A stretch of 64,000 nucleotides of DNA from Siphlonurus alternatus (GCA_949825025.1 OX463782.1:3297501-3361500), one strand, 5' to 3'; counted from the stretch's first letter, positions 1 through 12,291 are shown. Notes: generated by a model not told the origin, from the sequence alone. Numbers and translations: made by a program.

Positions 1-385
1 TGAAATAAAAATAAAATGAAATTATTACATCATTGAAAAAATGTACACTAAAAAAGTATATAATAAAATTTACATCGACGGTGTATCACTTCATAATTAT
101 CAAATTAAAATAGGTTGGCAAGGTAATAAATACACACTCATCCTCGTGCTATTTTTTGCTGGTAAACAAAAGTATTTTCTCAGGCACGCAACTTTCAGGT
201 TCAAGGCTGTTTTTAAAAAAAAAAAAAAAAAACGCCGCACCGCAGAACGATCGCAAAATTACTCGCGGCTGTATAAAATATTCCTGATAAACTCTGCTAG
301 CATAGCTAATAGATCTGAACAGTGGGGGAATAACCATATAATTTACTTGTTTCTCGACTCACATAATTTTTATTTTAATTGCAAT

Positions 386-679
386 AGAGTACCGACCTCA
401 AAATTTTTATTTCCAAAACGGATAGAGGGTGAAAAGTTATATAAATGCCACTCTGATTTTTTTTTATGATTTTTTAGAGCCCGAAAAATATTGTTAAAAA
501 GTTTTGTCGAGGTCGGGTTTGAAACCACGCCCCTTTTAGGTCCAATTCTTTCATTAAGAAGCCGTCACTTTCTCTGTACTTTCAATATTTTTTTTAAAAA
601 TAGTTATCAGACTCTAACTTTTTGCACCCTCGATCTATCCATTTCTGCAATAAAAATTTGTGAGGTTGATACTCCATTA
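386..679. mobile_element. Hairpin MITE, GAGTATTGACCTC family
   Basis: Inverted termini read roughly gagtaccgacctcaaaatt on the left and the complement of a gaggttgatactc block on the right, with a shared inner block of the type 'gcagaaatggatagagggtg' mirrored at the other end. The same termini recur at 3311, 14248, 33283, 33591, 46172 and 59594. This copy is diverged. No ORF of a transposase is present, so it is non-autonomous. Confidence 0.7.
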
Positions 680-1834
680 AATTTGTTGTTAAAAAAACAA
701 GCAAAAACAATTTGTAGTATATAATATATATACTTGTATATATAAAAAATTATACGATTATACTGTATACATATATAATAATGCGCGCGCAGTATTGAAA
801 TTTGACATAATTATAGCGTGGAAAAAATAATAATTATCATTGTATGCTGCATCAAGCAAATTAATAAAGGAAATGGCGCATCAAAAAATAAATTATAGTC
901 TGAAAACTGCATGTGAAGACTGAAAATTTTAAAATTGTTAATTAAAGTACACTAAATACACTGTCGTCAATTTTAATAATATAATAGTATCATAAAACTT
1001 CAATTTTTAAAAATGCAAAATTTAAATTTCACATTTTTTGAAAACGAGTTATACTATTATAAAATTAAATAAAAGCTCTTTAAAATGCTTTTTTTTTTAA
1101 TTAATAAGTTCTGAAAATTTGCTCTATGCTTTCAAAAAAATCAAAATACAAAAAGCACTGCAATAGTTAATATTAAGATCATATTAATAATAGTTCTTTG
1201 AGTTACAATGACAATCGTCTTTTATTTACAAGGTAGTTCGCTATGTATATTTATGTTGTGGGAGGCGCGTGACTTCATATGTTATCTCTAGAGAAAGTAT
1301 TCGTGCATAACGAGTTTGTTTTGTTTAAAATTATATGACCTTGAGTTGAAATATAATTAAACTCGCAGTTGATATTTCAGAATCGTCATTACAATTATTT
1401 TAATTTATAGTATTTTTTGTCCCTTAATTTTTTTCCCCCAAAGTCTTATATATATTATATAATATCCATGGCAAATACGTCGAAATATTCATATTATATA
1501 AAATATTTTAGTGTGGAAGAAAATGTTGCACTGTCGATTCTTTATAATATACATACTTTTTATTATAAAATATTGAAATTATATTAATTTGCTGTTACCA
1601 TGGCATAATATGAGTTCATGTATAAAACATTTAATCAATATGTATAAATTACTGTATTTTATATTACGAATAATTATGACCATGTGTGTTTTGCATTTTT
1701 TTAAATATTATAAAATTACCTTCATATACCTTTGATTCTCCAAATTAATGTTCCTTGATTTTTGATAAATAATTTTCGACCCTTTTTGTTAAAGTTGTGT
1801 GTTTTTTTTTGGCAACACTTTTACGTTATACATC

Positions 1835-1960
1835 CTATGTGGTGTTCCACGTGTGAAAGTCAAGATCAGTTGTGGCCTTGACTCTTGAAGTTTCAACAAT
1901 ACGATCGGTTCCAGGAGGTCCAACATGATCAATGAACTCGCCAAACTTGCGGCCACCGCC
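1835..1960 (-). other. Candidate isolated coding exon (unidentified)
   Basis: The minus strand reads 41 codons and a TAG stop in a protein-like frame rich in Gly, Asp, Arg and Val (it contains GEFIDHVGPPGTDRIVE), directly after an AG that could be a splice acceptor. The composition is much less AT-biased than the flanks. The polypyrimidine tract is weak, no upstream exon was found, and no family was recognised. It may be a last exon, a gene fragment or chance. Confidence 0.25.
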
Positions 1961-2395
1961 CTCGGATATAGTAAAATTAGTTTAACATCCCCCACCGGAT
2001 GTATTTTTTCATTTATTTCATAACTGAGCCAGTCTAAGCCTTGTTAATTAATTGTTGGGTACTGCATGGATCTCAAAAGAACAAAATGAGAGCAAAACCT
2101 GAACTCCCTAGCTCTTCATGAAGTTAATTGATTTAGGATATAAATTATTATATATATTAATTGCTTAGATATTGTGCGACCCTCGTCCCTTAATTTCAAT
2201 TTGAATTAATCCATACATCATTTGGCATTCACTTGGATATGAATGAGGAAACCATGGAAACTTTGGTGAAGATTGTAATGTTGGCAATTTATGGAGAATG
2301 CAATCGATCATTTTCTATGAAATTGAACCTTTTAATGTGGATCATTTACTTTTTTTATTAATTTGGATAAAATGAGTTACGTATAATTGTCACTT

Positions 2396-2560
2396 TTTTT
2401 CAGATTTTTGGAACTTGGAACCCTCTAACAGTCTAACACCCTTAAAAGTCCCTGCGCTTCGTGTTAAATATTTGCATGACTGACGTCACAGCGTTTTGCA
2501 GCACAATGATGTTTTATATAGGGTTAAAATTTTGAAAAATATTGATAGTACATATAGCTC
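2396..2560. repeat. Dispersed repeat, 'TTTCAGATTTTTTGAACCCT' family
   Basis: This segment starts with a T-run and a cagatttttggaac block, then carries a tgcatgactgacgtcacagc block. Related copies lie near 7451-7600, 29587-29790 and 47330-47580. All contain two opposed copies of an ATTTGCATGACTATGAC-like block, so the family is a degenerate hairpin. No coding capacity is visible. Confidence 0.5.
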
Positions 2561-3310
2561 GAGGTAAAATCGAGTTTTTTTTTTATTTTAAGTGTACGAT
2601 AAAAATAAAATCATGCGAGTAAAATTGAAGAAATTTCAAAGTTTTTAAAATTATATGGAACCAATCAATCAATGGAACCTCAATTTTTTTTACTACACCA
2701 AAAATGGATAGCGGGCACTCTGATTTTTTTTTTTTTTTTTTTTCACATTTTTTTAGAGCCCGGGAACTATTTTTTTAAAAAATATTGAAAGTATATATTT
2801 TTAAAAATAGTTCCCGATTAGCTTTTCATTTTTGTATTAAAAAAAAAAAATCGAGGTCAGTTACCTCCGACGTTAAATTAAGTAAAGTGTATCCTATAGA
2901 TATATCGCCCCCAGCCAGCTAGCCTCTCAATTTGTTGGTGCCACGCCCGAGCAACGAGAGCAAAAAAAAAAAAAAAAAATGCTGAACACTCTAGATATAG
3001 CATCAGCAGCTCTTTTAAAAACGAGTCTCATTAACTCATCGTCTTCATGCTAAAAAAAATATTTAGAAGGATTATCTTCGTTTTATAACATCCAATAAAA
3101 AAGTTGACCGTTGAAAAATAAAAACTTGTATTTTATAATGGGAATAATCATTCTGCCCTTTGTAAGTGAACTTGCCGTATATTCATCTGAAAATTAACGA
3201 ACTTTGTTTCATATTATTTAATCAAAATTAAGGCATTTCTTACGTGTCAAGACTCAATTCAACAATTATTAATAAAAAATATTGAGATGAATTTCATTAT
3301 GTTCATTGAA

Positions 3311-3627
3311 TAGAGTATTGTCCTCAATTTTTTTTATTGTAGATATGGATAGAGGGTGAAAAGTTATGCCACCCTGATTTTTTTCAGATTTTTTAGAGCC
3401 CGGGAAGTATTTTTAAAAAATTATTGAAAGTCCTATTTGTGACGTCACGCGGCGTCAAGTCCTATCTTTTTCTTAAAGAGCGGCGTCTCGTGACGTCACA
3501 AAAATAACTTTCAATAATTTTTTAAAAATAGTTCCCGGGCTCTAAAAAATCTGAAAAAAATCAGGATAGCATAACTTTGCACCCTCTGTCCATTTCTGCA
3601 ATAAAAAAAATTGAGGTCAATACTCCA
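3311..3627. mobile_element. Hairpin MITE, GAGTATTGACCTC family
   Basis: A nearly complete palindrome. TAGAGTATTGTCCTCAATTT on the left is mirrored by a ttgaggtcaatactcca block on the right, and both arms carry a gtgacgtcac core plus a cccgggaactattttt-type block. The ends abut TA, consistent with a Tc1/mariner-type TA duplication. It is non-autonomous. Confidence 0.8.
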
Positions 3628-4026
3628 TTGTTTAAATTGCCATCATATTATAATTTATATAATTATTTTACATGCATAAATAATTATCGGTTGAAGAATG
3701 AAGGCATAATATTTTAAACCATTACCATTGCAATATTATAGTGACAATTGCACTGCATGCCTGCATGATGTATGTAAACCTCTGGACACCATGAACTTTA
3801 CTCCTGCTTTGTTTGTAGACGTTACCACGCAGTCTATGGAGGTGTGGTGAACAAAAACTCTTTTGATATGGATTATGGATATACTGAGTCCAAATCTGCA
3901 TCTCTCTCTGCAGCTCTAACAAGTGAGGCAGTAGCAAAGTTCATATATTATTATAATCCATGTCCAAAGGTGTACGTGCTGTATAATATAAAATTTGAAT
4001 GCGTTTATATGGAACAAAAAAAATAT

Positions 4027-4027
4027 T

Positions 4028-4094
<67 letters not shown>

Positions 4095-4098
4095 TTAT
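4027..4098. repeat. (TTTA)n microsatellite
   Basis: About 18 uninterrupted tetranucleotide repeats of TTTA. A second array of the same unit and orientation lies at 7379-7450. Open frames across it (alternating Ile-Tyr-Leu-Phe) are an artefact of the repeat. Confidence 0.95.
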
Positions 4099-4920
4099 TT
4101 GCCATATATGTGTGTATATGAAATTTATAAAGCATTAAATTTGTTAGATGATATAAAATAACAAAAAGTTTGGTTACCGTATAAAATTCCCCGTATAAAT
4201 TGTAAACTTGCCAATAATGATATAATCATGAGAAGAAATCTAATTTAAAATGACGTCATGATGACATTGGCAGTCACTTACATGCCTTTTAGTGACGATC
4301 GTCAGTAGCCACATCACATAGCCGGCAAGTACGCACACTTGTACTTTCGTATAACTTACTGGATATTTTCATTTTTCACGAACTACAACATAGGAAAATA
4401 TTCCTTGTGTATTTTCACGTTATGTTTTCGATCGTATATTATTATAAAGTTATAAACATTATAGAGAGAAAAGTCACAACAGTGGAACTGTGACTTGAAA
4501 TTTAATTAAATTATACGCATGATCAAATCACATTTACGCACTTAAAAATTAAAACATATTTTATACACGTGCATATATATTAAACATAAGGATTGGATTT
4601 CCCATGCACATTAATGTATAATAATGAATAACATATTTCATAACATTGTAATTTTGTATAATATAGCAAAATACAATTTTAGTTACAAAAATTATAAATT
4701 TGAATGCCTTTTATATTTTCCGCAGGGCAATACGTTAGCCCCTAGAATTTATGCAACTTTTTCTACACGAGACCTTAACGACTGCAAAATATTTACATAA
4801 TTTATGTATAAAAAAAATCCTAGTGATTTTTAATGATGTATTAGATTTTTTTTTTTTACCCTTTCAGTGATTTTACTTAACTCAAGAACTTTTTACAAAA
4901 TCGTTAAAAAAATAAATATA

Positions 4921-5277
4921 TTAAGGGTAAGGTAACGCCACACCAATGTTAAAAAAAATCCCTCTCACAAAAATTCTGAAAAAAATTTAAAATGTTCTCC
5001 TCTACACCCCCTATCAGTAGCTAAAATATCAGGTATACAAATACGATCTAGTTTTTGAGTTATGAATTTTTAAAGTTGACCAATTTAACATGGGAGTTTC
5101 ATTTCTCCATGTTAAAGTAGTCAACTTTAAAAATTTATAACTCAAAAACTAGATCGTATTTGTATACCTGATATTTTAGGTACTGATAGGGGGTATAGAG
5201 GAGAACATTTTAAATTTTTTTCAGAATTTTTGTGAGAGGGATTTTTTTTAACATTGGTGGCGTTACCTTACCCTTAA
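4921..5277. mobile_element. TTAA-flanked hairpin MITE, family A copy 1
   Basis: A 357-bp element bounded by TTAA on both sides. The left end TTAAGGGTAAGGTAACGCCA is mirrored by a right end reading tggcgttaccttacccttaa. The two ~170-bp arms are near-perfect inverted copies, so the whole unit folds into one hairpin. Copies sit at 10391, 38498 and 58095. A TTAA target duplication is typical of piggyBac and Kolobok elements; no transposase is present here. Confidence 0.85.
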
Positions 5278-6262
5278 AACAAAATAGAGAAATTTAGAAG
5301 AAGAAGGGGTGGGGGGGGGGGATGCAAAAATTTATGACAGGTGGTATATTTATAAATCAGCAGATTTCTGCTATAAAACTAAAGCATTTTGTTTTTATAA
5401 TATATTAAACAAACTCAAGCATTTTAAAACGCAAATGATTTATATATTATAGCTTTGAATTTTTGCGCATGAATATATATTATATATTACACACTTATTA
5501 ATTTCAATGAGCAAATGCTTTAGTTTAAAATTTTAAACTTAAATTTACAACCTTTTGTTTGTTATTCTCGTGTTATTAATTTGATGGATAGCATATTACA
5601 TTTTACGATAGGGACTAATGACGAGCGAATTAAAGGCAGATGATGATGTTTTTCAGGTAGTTATCCTTGAAAACTCCTCGGATCTCGCGGTTTCATGGTG
5701 GAAGTTCAAGGCTAGATAGAAAAAGATCCGGTAAGCCCGTGGGCTGTCTTGCATGATGGATCTCCAGAACCAAAAATAAATGTTATGTAAAAGGCAGCAG
5801 CAACCAGTTCAATCTTGCGTTCGGGTGTGGCTCTGTGCGATGACGAGATATCAAAACTCGTTTTTTTAAACCTGACAATATAATATGTACTTAGCTTTAT
5901 ATAGTATTGTGATACTGATATTTATATATAAATAAATTTTATAATATTCATTTATTTATATATTATTTACGCATTATGTTTTTTATAAATATAATACATA
6001 ATAAAAATAACAACAAAAAACAACATAGCATTTTATTAAAAAGATTTTTGTTTTCTCTGTTTTTTTGTTTTTTTAAAGAGATATTCTTTGTGTATATTAT
6101 ATTTATAGGGAGGAACTTTAAATTACAATAAATGTAAAAATAGAAATAAATTGCATATAGCGTAAGAATATTGATGACTTATTTATTATATAATGTTTAT
6201 AAATTAAAGATTTTTCAGTGTAGGCGATATATTATATACATAATACAGTATATTTATATATA

Positions 6263-7377
6263 CATATTATTAGTCTTTTATTAAACACAGAAAGTGTACA
6301 TATTAACAGCACTAGAAACATACATTATAGAAAAACATTACAATAGAACACATAAAACATACATACAAAACATATATAATAGTTACAGAATAATAGAACA
6401 ATAGAAAATGATAATAAAACAATATAAAATAAAATAACAGATGATACTAACAGCCTGTTACATCATAATAATAATATATCATATATATAATCACATATAT
6501 ATAAGACAAAATATGACATAGAAAATAGATAGAATAAAAAAACTTATTGCTTCATTGCTATTCAAAATCTATAGACTATATGAAATCTCCCCTGGCATAA
6601 TCGCTAATAGACTTAATTCTAGATTTACAAATATTTAAATGATATTGGCTACAATATTCATTACATAATTTACATACACAAGATTGTTCAGCTTTATGAT
6701 AACCAGAAGATTTACAAATTAGATGGTGGAAGCCGTGAACAGCCTGGCGAGTTAAAACATTTCTAACATTGGATCTATCCAATTGGGGCAGACACCAATA
6801 TTTACATGTCATAGCATCAGTGCTGTAAAACTCAGGATTAATATCCTGAGCTTTTTGATTCCTGACAGCTATAAAATTGGAATATTGATCTGTCGTTGGA
6901 AGTTTAAACATTTCTTTGATTTCTGTAATAAAATAATTGGAATCTATCAGTTTATAGGCCAGTCTAGTTTCGGTAAATTTTGACAGACACAGTAATCTTT
7001 TAACAAACATGGCTTTTACTGATTCTAATTTATCAAAATCGGATACAGATAAATGAGGCCATACAATTTCAATACCATAAGTAGCCACAGGGGCGACTTT
7101 TAAATTGAACAGTTTGAGCCCTGTTTTGACGGATAGACCAGACAGCCCTGAGATAGTGTACATAACAGTGATAGCGTTCTTACATCTTTCTGTTATATGT
7201 TTAGAAAAAGAAAGCCCTGTCATTTGAAGTATTATGCCAAGATATTTAAATGAATTTAGAAATTCAATCTTTTGACCGTCACAATAAATTTCATCGTTTT
7301 TGCATAAATACATATAATATACATACAATTTTGTTACTGCATAAAAGTTTGATATTGTCAATTTTTTCAGATGTTTT
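6263..7377 (-). mobile_element. 5'-truncated non-LTR retrotransposon, copy 1
   Basis: Read on the minus strand, this is the 3' end of a LINE-type element. An ORF of about 261 codons (stop at 6576) carries an FKYLGI motif typical of the end of the reverse transcriptase region, and near the C-terminus a zinc-knuckle-like Cys/His cluster of the form CX2CX7HX3C. It is followed by a ~310-bp 3' UTR ending in AATAAAAGACTAATAAT. The 5' side is cut off next to a (TTTA)n array. Two almost identical shorter copies share this 3' end (9604-10293 and 47965-48552). The exact clade (Jockey, R1 or CR1-like) is not decided. Confidence 0.85.
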
Positions 7378-7378
7378 T

Positions 7379-7446
<68 letters not shown>

Positions 7447-7450
7447 TTTT
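7379..7450. repeat. (TTTA)n microsatellite
   Basis: About 18 repeats of TTTA lie directly beside the truncated 5' side of the non-LTR copy and run into the dispersed repeat at 7451. Confidence 0.95.
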
Positions 7451-7600
7451 AACACCCTCAAAATCGAGGGGAAATGTACAGTGACGTCATAGTCATGCAA
7501 CATGTTTTCCAAAATGCTTGTGTGTTTTTATAAAACATTTCCATGACTATCACTTTCTCCTCGAATTTATGGTTATTAAATTAGAATATGTTTCAAAAAA
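7451..7600. repeat. Dispersed degenerate hairpin repeat
   Basis: Carries the acaccctcaaaatcgaggg start, then cagtgacgtcatagtcatgc, and an opposed ccatgactatcac block, as in the copies near 2396, 29587 and 47330. It is non-coding. Confidence 0.5.
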
Positions 7601-8500
7601 TCTGAAAAAAAAATTGACAATTAATACACACACAAGCCCCTTTATCCAAATTTGCATCCAATTTTTTCATGCACGTTGCTCATTATAATATAATTGTATA
7701 TTAATTATATAGCGTAAAGTAATATCAAATTAAATTTTAAATGTAATTGCGTATAACGTCTCGATTTGTAAAATACTTCGGCAATCGACTAACTAACACG
7801 TAACTTTCTCACAGTCACCTGAACAATTAATTAACGAACATTATATAATTAATTATAGTGATAAATCCGAGTTTTTCAAGAAACTAACAAAAATAAGAAT
7901 TTTTTTCAGTCAATTAACCACCAAAATAATTCTTTTCTCTGAGTCTTTTAATTTTTTATTATTATTATTTTTTTTTTTCAAATGAAAACGGTACGTGAGC
8001 ATTTAAATTGTTTATCGGATTATTTCTATAAATATTTTGATAAATGAAAATTAAATGCGATATATTCAAATGACATTATAAGATAAAAATAATATTAATT
8101 ATAAATAAAATATTCACTCTCTCGTAAATATTTTTAGAATCTATATATAAAAACACGTAAATAATTTTACTCCTACATTATAAAAATCGCATCAGCAGAA
8201 TCTCATGCATCCTCTATAAAGCTTCTTGTGATTACGGACATCCGCGATCACAGGTGCGGCTTGGTAACAAATCATGGGAATGCAGAGCATAATACAGACT
8301 GGACAGATCTCAAGTTGAAGGCCTTTATGGGGCGTGGTCCATCGCTAGCAGAAATTCTAGCGTGCTCTCTGCGGCCAGCACCAAGAGATGCGTGCGTCGC
8401 AGAAAAAAAGATCGCATCCCCGCACTCCTCCCAGAGGTATCATGCCCCTTCTCAAGGCCTCCTCGTGACGCCCACGTGGGGAGGGGTGGAGGATTCGCGG
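7601..8500. other. Upstream region of the Tyr-rich peptide gene
   Basis: AT-rich to about 8220, then a sharply GC-richer stretch (8225-8500) leading into the TATA box. This likely holds the proximal regulatory region. ORFs on both strands here overlap each other and look like composition effects. Confidence 0.5.
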
Positions 8501-8502
8501 AG

Positions 8503-8538
8503 TATATAAGACCGTGGAAGATCTGCAGAAGGTACAGT
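8503..8538 (+). promoter_or_regulatory. Core promoter: TATA box and initiator
   Basis: A tatataag TATA box begins at 8503. An initiator-like tacagttt with its A near 8535 lies about 30 bp downstream, the normal TATA-to-start spacing, followed by a short ~40-nt leader to the ATG at 8575. Confidence 0.75.
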
Positions 8539-8574
8539 TTGCATCTGCACAAGAACAAACCGCCTTCAATCATC

Positions 8575-9385
8575 ATGAAATTCCTTGTAAGTTTTTTGAT
8601 ATTTTTTTTTTTTTTTGGGGGGGACAATTTCATTTTGAAATAAGTTACTCTTCGTAGAACAAATTTTGTATATCATATTTTTTTTATGGATTAATATTGG
8701 ATCATTTTATTTTCTATCTATACTAGCTATGATTATACTGGTATATATATGATTTTCTGTAGAAAAAGATTTTTTTTTTTAAATATCTTTTGTTTTAATA
8801 GTTCATTATTTGATCGAACTTATAAATTCAATTTTATATTAAAATTAAAAGTAAAACAAAATTCTTCGTCTTAAAAAAAAAAAAAAAAAAAAAAAAGAAA
8901 TGAAATGAAATTACAAATTACTGCATGTAATTTATGTTTATTAGATATATTTCAATGGCTTAAATTTATAATAATATTTTATTTTACAACATACTGTATA
9001 ATTCTAAGATAAAAGCAAAAACTAAAAGTCTGATACGTACAGGATTGACTTTTGACATTACAGCTTTTTAAATTTTTTCTTGCGCAAAAAAAAAAAAAAA
9101 AAAAAAATGAAACAAAAAAATATAATTAATTTAAGCGACAAAATTTGAAAATTCATTTCGTGATTTCAGCTGCTCGTCCTGGCTTGCGCCATCTGCGCTG
9201 TGTTCGCCGCCCCTGTGGAGAAGGACCTTAAGGGATCCGAACAGGTCTACCTGGCTAGCCCTTATGCCTACAACGCTCTCCCCTATGCCGGATATGCTGG
9301 ATACGCCGCTGCCGTCCCTAGCTACTACCCTACTGCCTACGCATCTGCCTACAGTGCATACCCTTACTCCTACTACTACAGATAA
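8575..9385 (+). CDS. Secreted tyrosine/alanine-rich small peptide
   Basis: Two coding exons, 8575-8586 and 9170-9385 (GTAAGT donor, TTTCAG acceptor), encode 75 aa. The first exon holds only MKFL, a signature of many arthropod secreted-peptide and cuticle-type genes whose first intron splits the signal peptide. Residues 1-18 form a hydrophobic signal peptide ending ...AVFA, with likely cleavage before APVEK. The mature ~57-aa chain is dominated by Tyr, Ala, Pro and Ser (YAGYAGYAAAVPSYY, then SYYYR at the end). It has no cysteines and no obvious amidated or dibasic neuropeptide unit. Composition suggests a cuticular, chorion or glandular structural peptide; that role is inference. The exon is GC-rich compared with its flanks, and the gene has a clear TATA box and poly(A) signal. 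Confidence 0.85.
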
Positions 9386-9443
9386 ATATTTTATCTTGAT
9401 GTTATGATGTCAACTGGCTGTTCAAAATATCCCCGTATTATAT

Positions 9444-9449
9444 AATAAA
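9444..9449 (+). terminator. Poly(A) signal AATAAA
   Basis: AATAAA occurs 59 bp after the stop codon of the Tyr-rich peptide gene, a usual distance for a short 3' UTR. Confidence 0.7.
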
Positions 9450-9603
9450 CCAATCCCCTTATTAGCAAATTATATACCTCGTTTTATTTTTCAAATAAAT
9501 CTTACACTCTAGATTTTATAGACATATATAATAGTAAGTACTGTATAGGTAAAATATGATATAAAATAATATATAATTTAAAGTATTATTATAATATAGC
9601 ATT

Positions 9604-10293
9604 TATAAACTGATAGATTCCAATTATTTTATTACAGAAATCAAAGAAATGTTTAAACTTCCAACGACAGATCAATATTCCAATTTTATAGCTGTCAGGA
9701 ATCAAAAAGCTCAGGATATTAATCCTGAGTTTTACAGCACTGATGCTATGACATGTAAATATTGGTGTCTGCCCCAATTGGATAGATCCAATGTTAGAAA
9801 TGTTTTAACTCGCCAGGCTGTTCACGGCTTCCACTATCTAATTTGTAAATCTTCTGGTTATCATAAAGCTGAACAATCTTGTGTATGTAAATTATGTAAT
9901 GAATATTGTAGCCAATATCATTTAAATATCTGTAAATCTAGAATTAAGTCTATTAGCGATTATGCCAGGGGAGATTTCATATAGTCTATAGATTTTGAAT
10001 AGCAATGAAGCAATAAGTTTTTTTTATTCTATCTATTTTCTATGTCATATTTTGTCTTATATATATGTGATTATATATATGATATATTATTATTATGATG
10101 TAACAGGCTGTTAGTATCATCTGTTATTTTATTTTATATTGTTTTATTATCATTTTCTATTGTTCTATTATTCTGTAACTATTATATATGTTTTGTATGT
10201 ATGTTTTATGTGTTCTATTGTAATGTTTTTCTATAATGTATGTTTCTAGTGCTGTTAATATGTACACTTTCTGTGTTTAATAAAAGACTAATA
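9604..10293 (+). mobile_element. 5'-truncated non-LTR retrotransposon, copy 2, with target duplication
   Basis: A 690-bp plus-strand copy of the same element as 6263-7377. It contains the last ~127 codons of the ORF (stop at 9984) with the CX2CX7HX3C cluster, plus the same 3' UTR ending AATAAAAGACTAATA. It is bracketed by a 13-bp direct repeat, ataatatagcatt, at 9591-9603 and 10294-10306, the target-site duplication left by target-primed integration. It is near-identical to copy 1 over the shared length, so insertion was recent. Confidence 0.9.
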
Positions 10294-10390
10294 ATAATAT
10301 AGCATTAATATAAAATTGTTATGTAAAATACATTCAGTTTAAAATTAATAACAATCTAGTTCAGAAAATGATAATAGTATCAGTTCATGT

Positions 10391-10804
10391 TACAAGATAA
10401 CACGCCCAATGTTAAAAAAATAATCCCACACATGAAAAAAATTTAAAATGTTCTCCTCTACATCCCCTATCAGTAGCTAAAATATCAGATGTACAAATTC
10501 CAGCCAGTTTTTTAGTTCTAAATGAATTTTTAAAGTTGATTACATTAACATGGAGAAATGGAACTTCCATGTTAAATTCAGAGCGAACTTGAGTAGCCTA
10601 CTCAAGTTCGCTCTGTTAAATTAGTCAACTTTAAAAATTCATAACTCAAAAACTAGCTCGAATTTGTGTACCTGATATTTTAGCTACTGATAGGGGATGT
10701 AGAGGAGAATATTTTAAATTTTTTTTTTCATAATTTTCTTGTGTGCGATTTTTTTTTTTTTTTTATATATATAACATTGGGCGTGTTACCTTCGATACCC
10801 TTAA
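10391..10804. mobile_element. TTAA-type hairpin MITE, family A copy (diverged)
   Basis: The arms read gataacacgcccaatg on the left and cattgggcgtgttacctt on the right, ending ...acccttaa. The inner arms match family A (tcagtagctaaaatatcag and its mirror). The left terminal TTAAGGG is lost. A short extra palindrome, 'gagcgaacttgagtagcc' and its mirror, sits at the apex. Confidence 0.75.
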
Positions 10805-11825
10805 TATAAAATTTAGAATTTTTTTAACTATTAAGGTATTATTTTGAAAAATGCACTATTTATTTCAAATAAAATTTGATTACATATTAAATCATACATA
10901 TATAATCAAGAATACTAAAACTTTTTATAGTTTTAATTTATCTTTCTAAATATATGGCCAACCATAGTATGTTACTAAGATAATGAGTTCTTTGGTTTTT
11001 AACTGCATTATTTCAAAGTTTAAACTATATTTTAACGAACTTCAACTAAAAAAAGTAGGTATAAATTAAATCTCTTATTTAAATTAATTTATTTATATCA
11101 TGATACAAAATACAAGAAGAAAATATTATAAAAAAAACAAATAACAACAAATTAGTTTAATAAGGCACATACATTGTAAATAATGTTGGATCAGACAGTA
11201 TAAATTTATGAAATGTACAGGTTATTTTAAAAGACAGTGTCAAAATATAAATGTTGTCCCGTACTTGTCAAATCTAATCAGCCATAATTTGAGTTTTCAA
11301 TTAAAAATACACATGATTGTTTGGTCAATACAGGAACATTTTCCTAATTAAATACAACTAAATTATAGAGACTTAACTTAATACTTTGAAATTAAACAAA
11401 TATTGACAAAAAGGTAGCAGCATTTTTCTTAACTTCACGAGTATACAATACATTTATTTTCATTTTGTTTTACATGAATAATTTTTTATAAATAGGATAG
11501 ACACAGAAAATGGGCACATTAAGTATACAAATACATGTAGTAAATATGTTTATACAGTACCAGTGCAAAATTATCATGGAAGCCAAGATATGAAAACTGC
11601 TTAACGTTGTTTACAAAATTTATGATAAAAACTATATTAATTTTTTGTCTACATTGTATGCACAATGCATTGTATGCAATTCAAATGCACAATGCATTGT
11701 ATGCAATTCAAATGCACAAAATGCATGATTTTTAATATTGCACTACTGTAGTATATGTCTGAAGTGTTCTGTATGTCATGTTTTTTTTTTTTTTTTTTTA
11801 ATATTCTTTTTAGCTTCTAACACCC
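10805..11825. other. AT-rich intergenic stretch
   Basis: I see no gene or recognisable mobile element apart from a short tandem repeat at 11658-11727. Confidence 0.6.
11658..11727. repeat. 27-bp tandem repeat
   Basis: Two perfect and one partial copy of a unit beginning atgcacaatgcattgtatgc followed by aattcaa. The unit itself contains the palindrome acaatgcattgt. Confidence 0.85.
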
Positions 11826-12171
11826 TTAAAGGTATACAGGCCTCAAATTACAAATTAGACAGACATTAAGTGTTGCTCGAGTTTATAATCAACATTCGTA
11901 TTATTTTTACCTGCGCGCGGTGCGACCATCCGAAGTCGCGCTGTAAAGAAAGTCCTTGCTGACGTCACAACTCACAGCTAGCACCGATTAGCATTGAGTT
12001 GTGACGTCATCAAGGACTTCGTGACGTCATCAAGGACTAAATTTCTTACTTTGAACTGCGACTTCGCACAGATGCATCACGCGTGGAAAAAAATGATGCG
12101 AATGTTGATTATATACTCTAAACCCACTTGGAGACTGTCTAATTTGTATTTTGAGGCCTGTATGCCTTTAA
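11826..12171. mobile_element. TTAA-flanked hairpin MITE, family C copy 1
   Basis: Bounded by TTAA. The left terminus TTAAAGGTATACAGGCCTCA is mirrored on the right by tgaggcctgtatgcctttaa-type sequence. Inner arms carry gacagacattaagtg / cttggagactgtc and opposed gacgtcac blocks around the apex. A second copy is at 43193-43520. Confidence 0.8.
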
Positions 12172-12182
12172 ATGATTTTGTT

Positions 12183-12217
<35 letters not shown>

Positions 12218-12291
12218 AAATTTTCATACTTCACTATATTATGTATTTTTAATTTCTAAGTCCAATTTTCATCAGGATTAGAATGGGTTTT

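Larger units (their letters stand above)
1..8200. other. Repeat-rich intergenic region
   Basis: No convincing multi-exon gene is visible here. The DNA is strongly AT-rich with homopolymer runs, and the recognisable content is repeats listed separately: hairpin MITEs at 386-679, 3311-3627 and 4921-5277, two (TTTA)n arrays, and a truncated non-LTR element at 6263-7377. A damaged relative of the 386-679 family lies at about 2680-2870. A ~290-bp patch at 5590-5880 is less AT-rich than its surroundings and holds a 33-codon minus-strand ORF, which I cannot assign. One candidate isolated exon at 1835-1960 is listed below. Confidence 0.7.

Noticed and set aside
41..469. 142-codon ORF with a long poly-Lys run
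   Set aside because: Composition is that of translated AT-rich DNA, the frame crosses a poly-A run, and it overlaps a MITE.
3844..4161. ORF with repeated Ile-Tyr-Leu-Phe
   Set aside because: It is driven entirely by the (TTTA)n microsatellite.
8228..8643. Overlapping ORFs on both strands before and across the Tyr-rich peptide start
   Set aside because: They coincide with the GC-richer promoter and leader and conflict with the well-supported TATA box and spliced gene.
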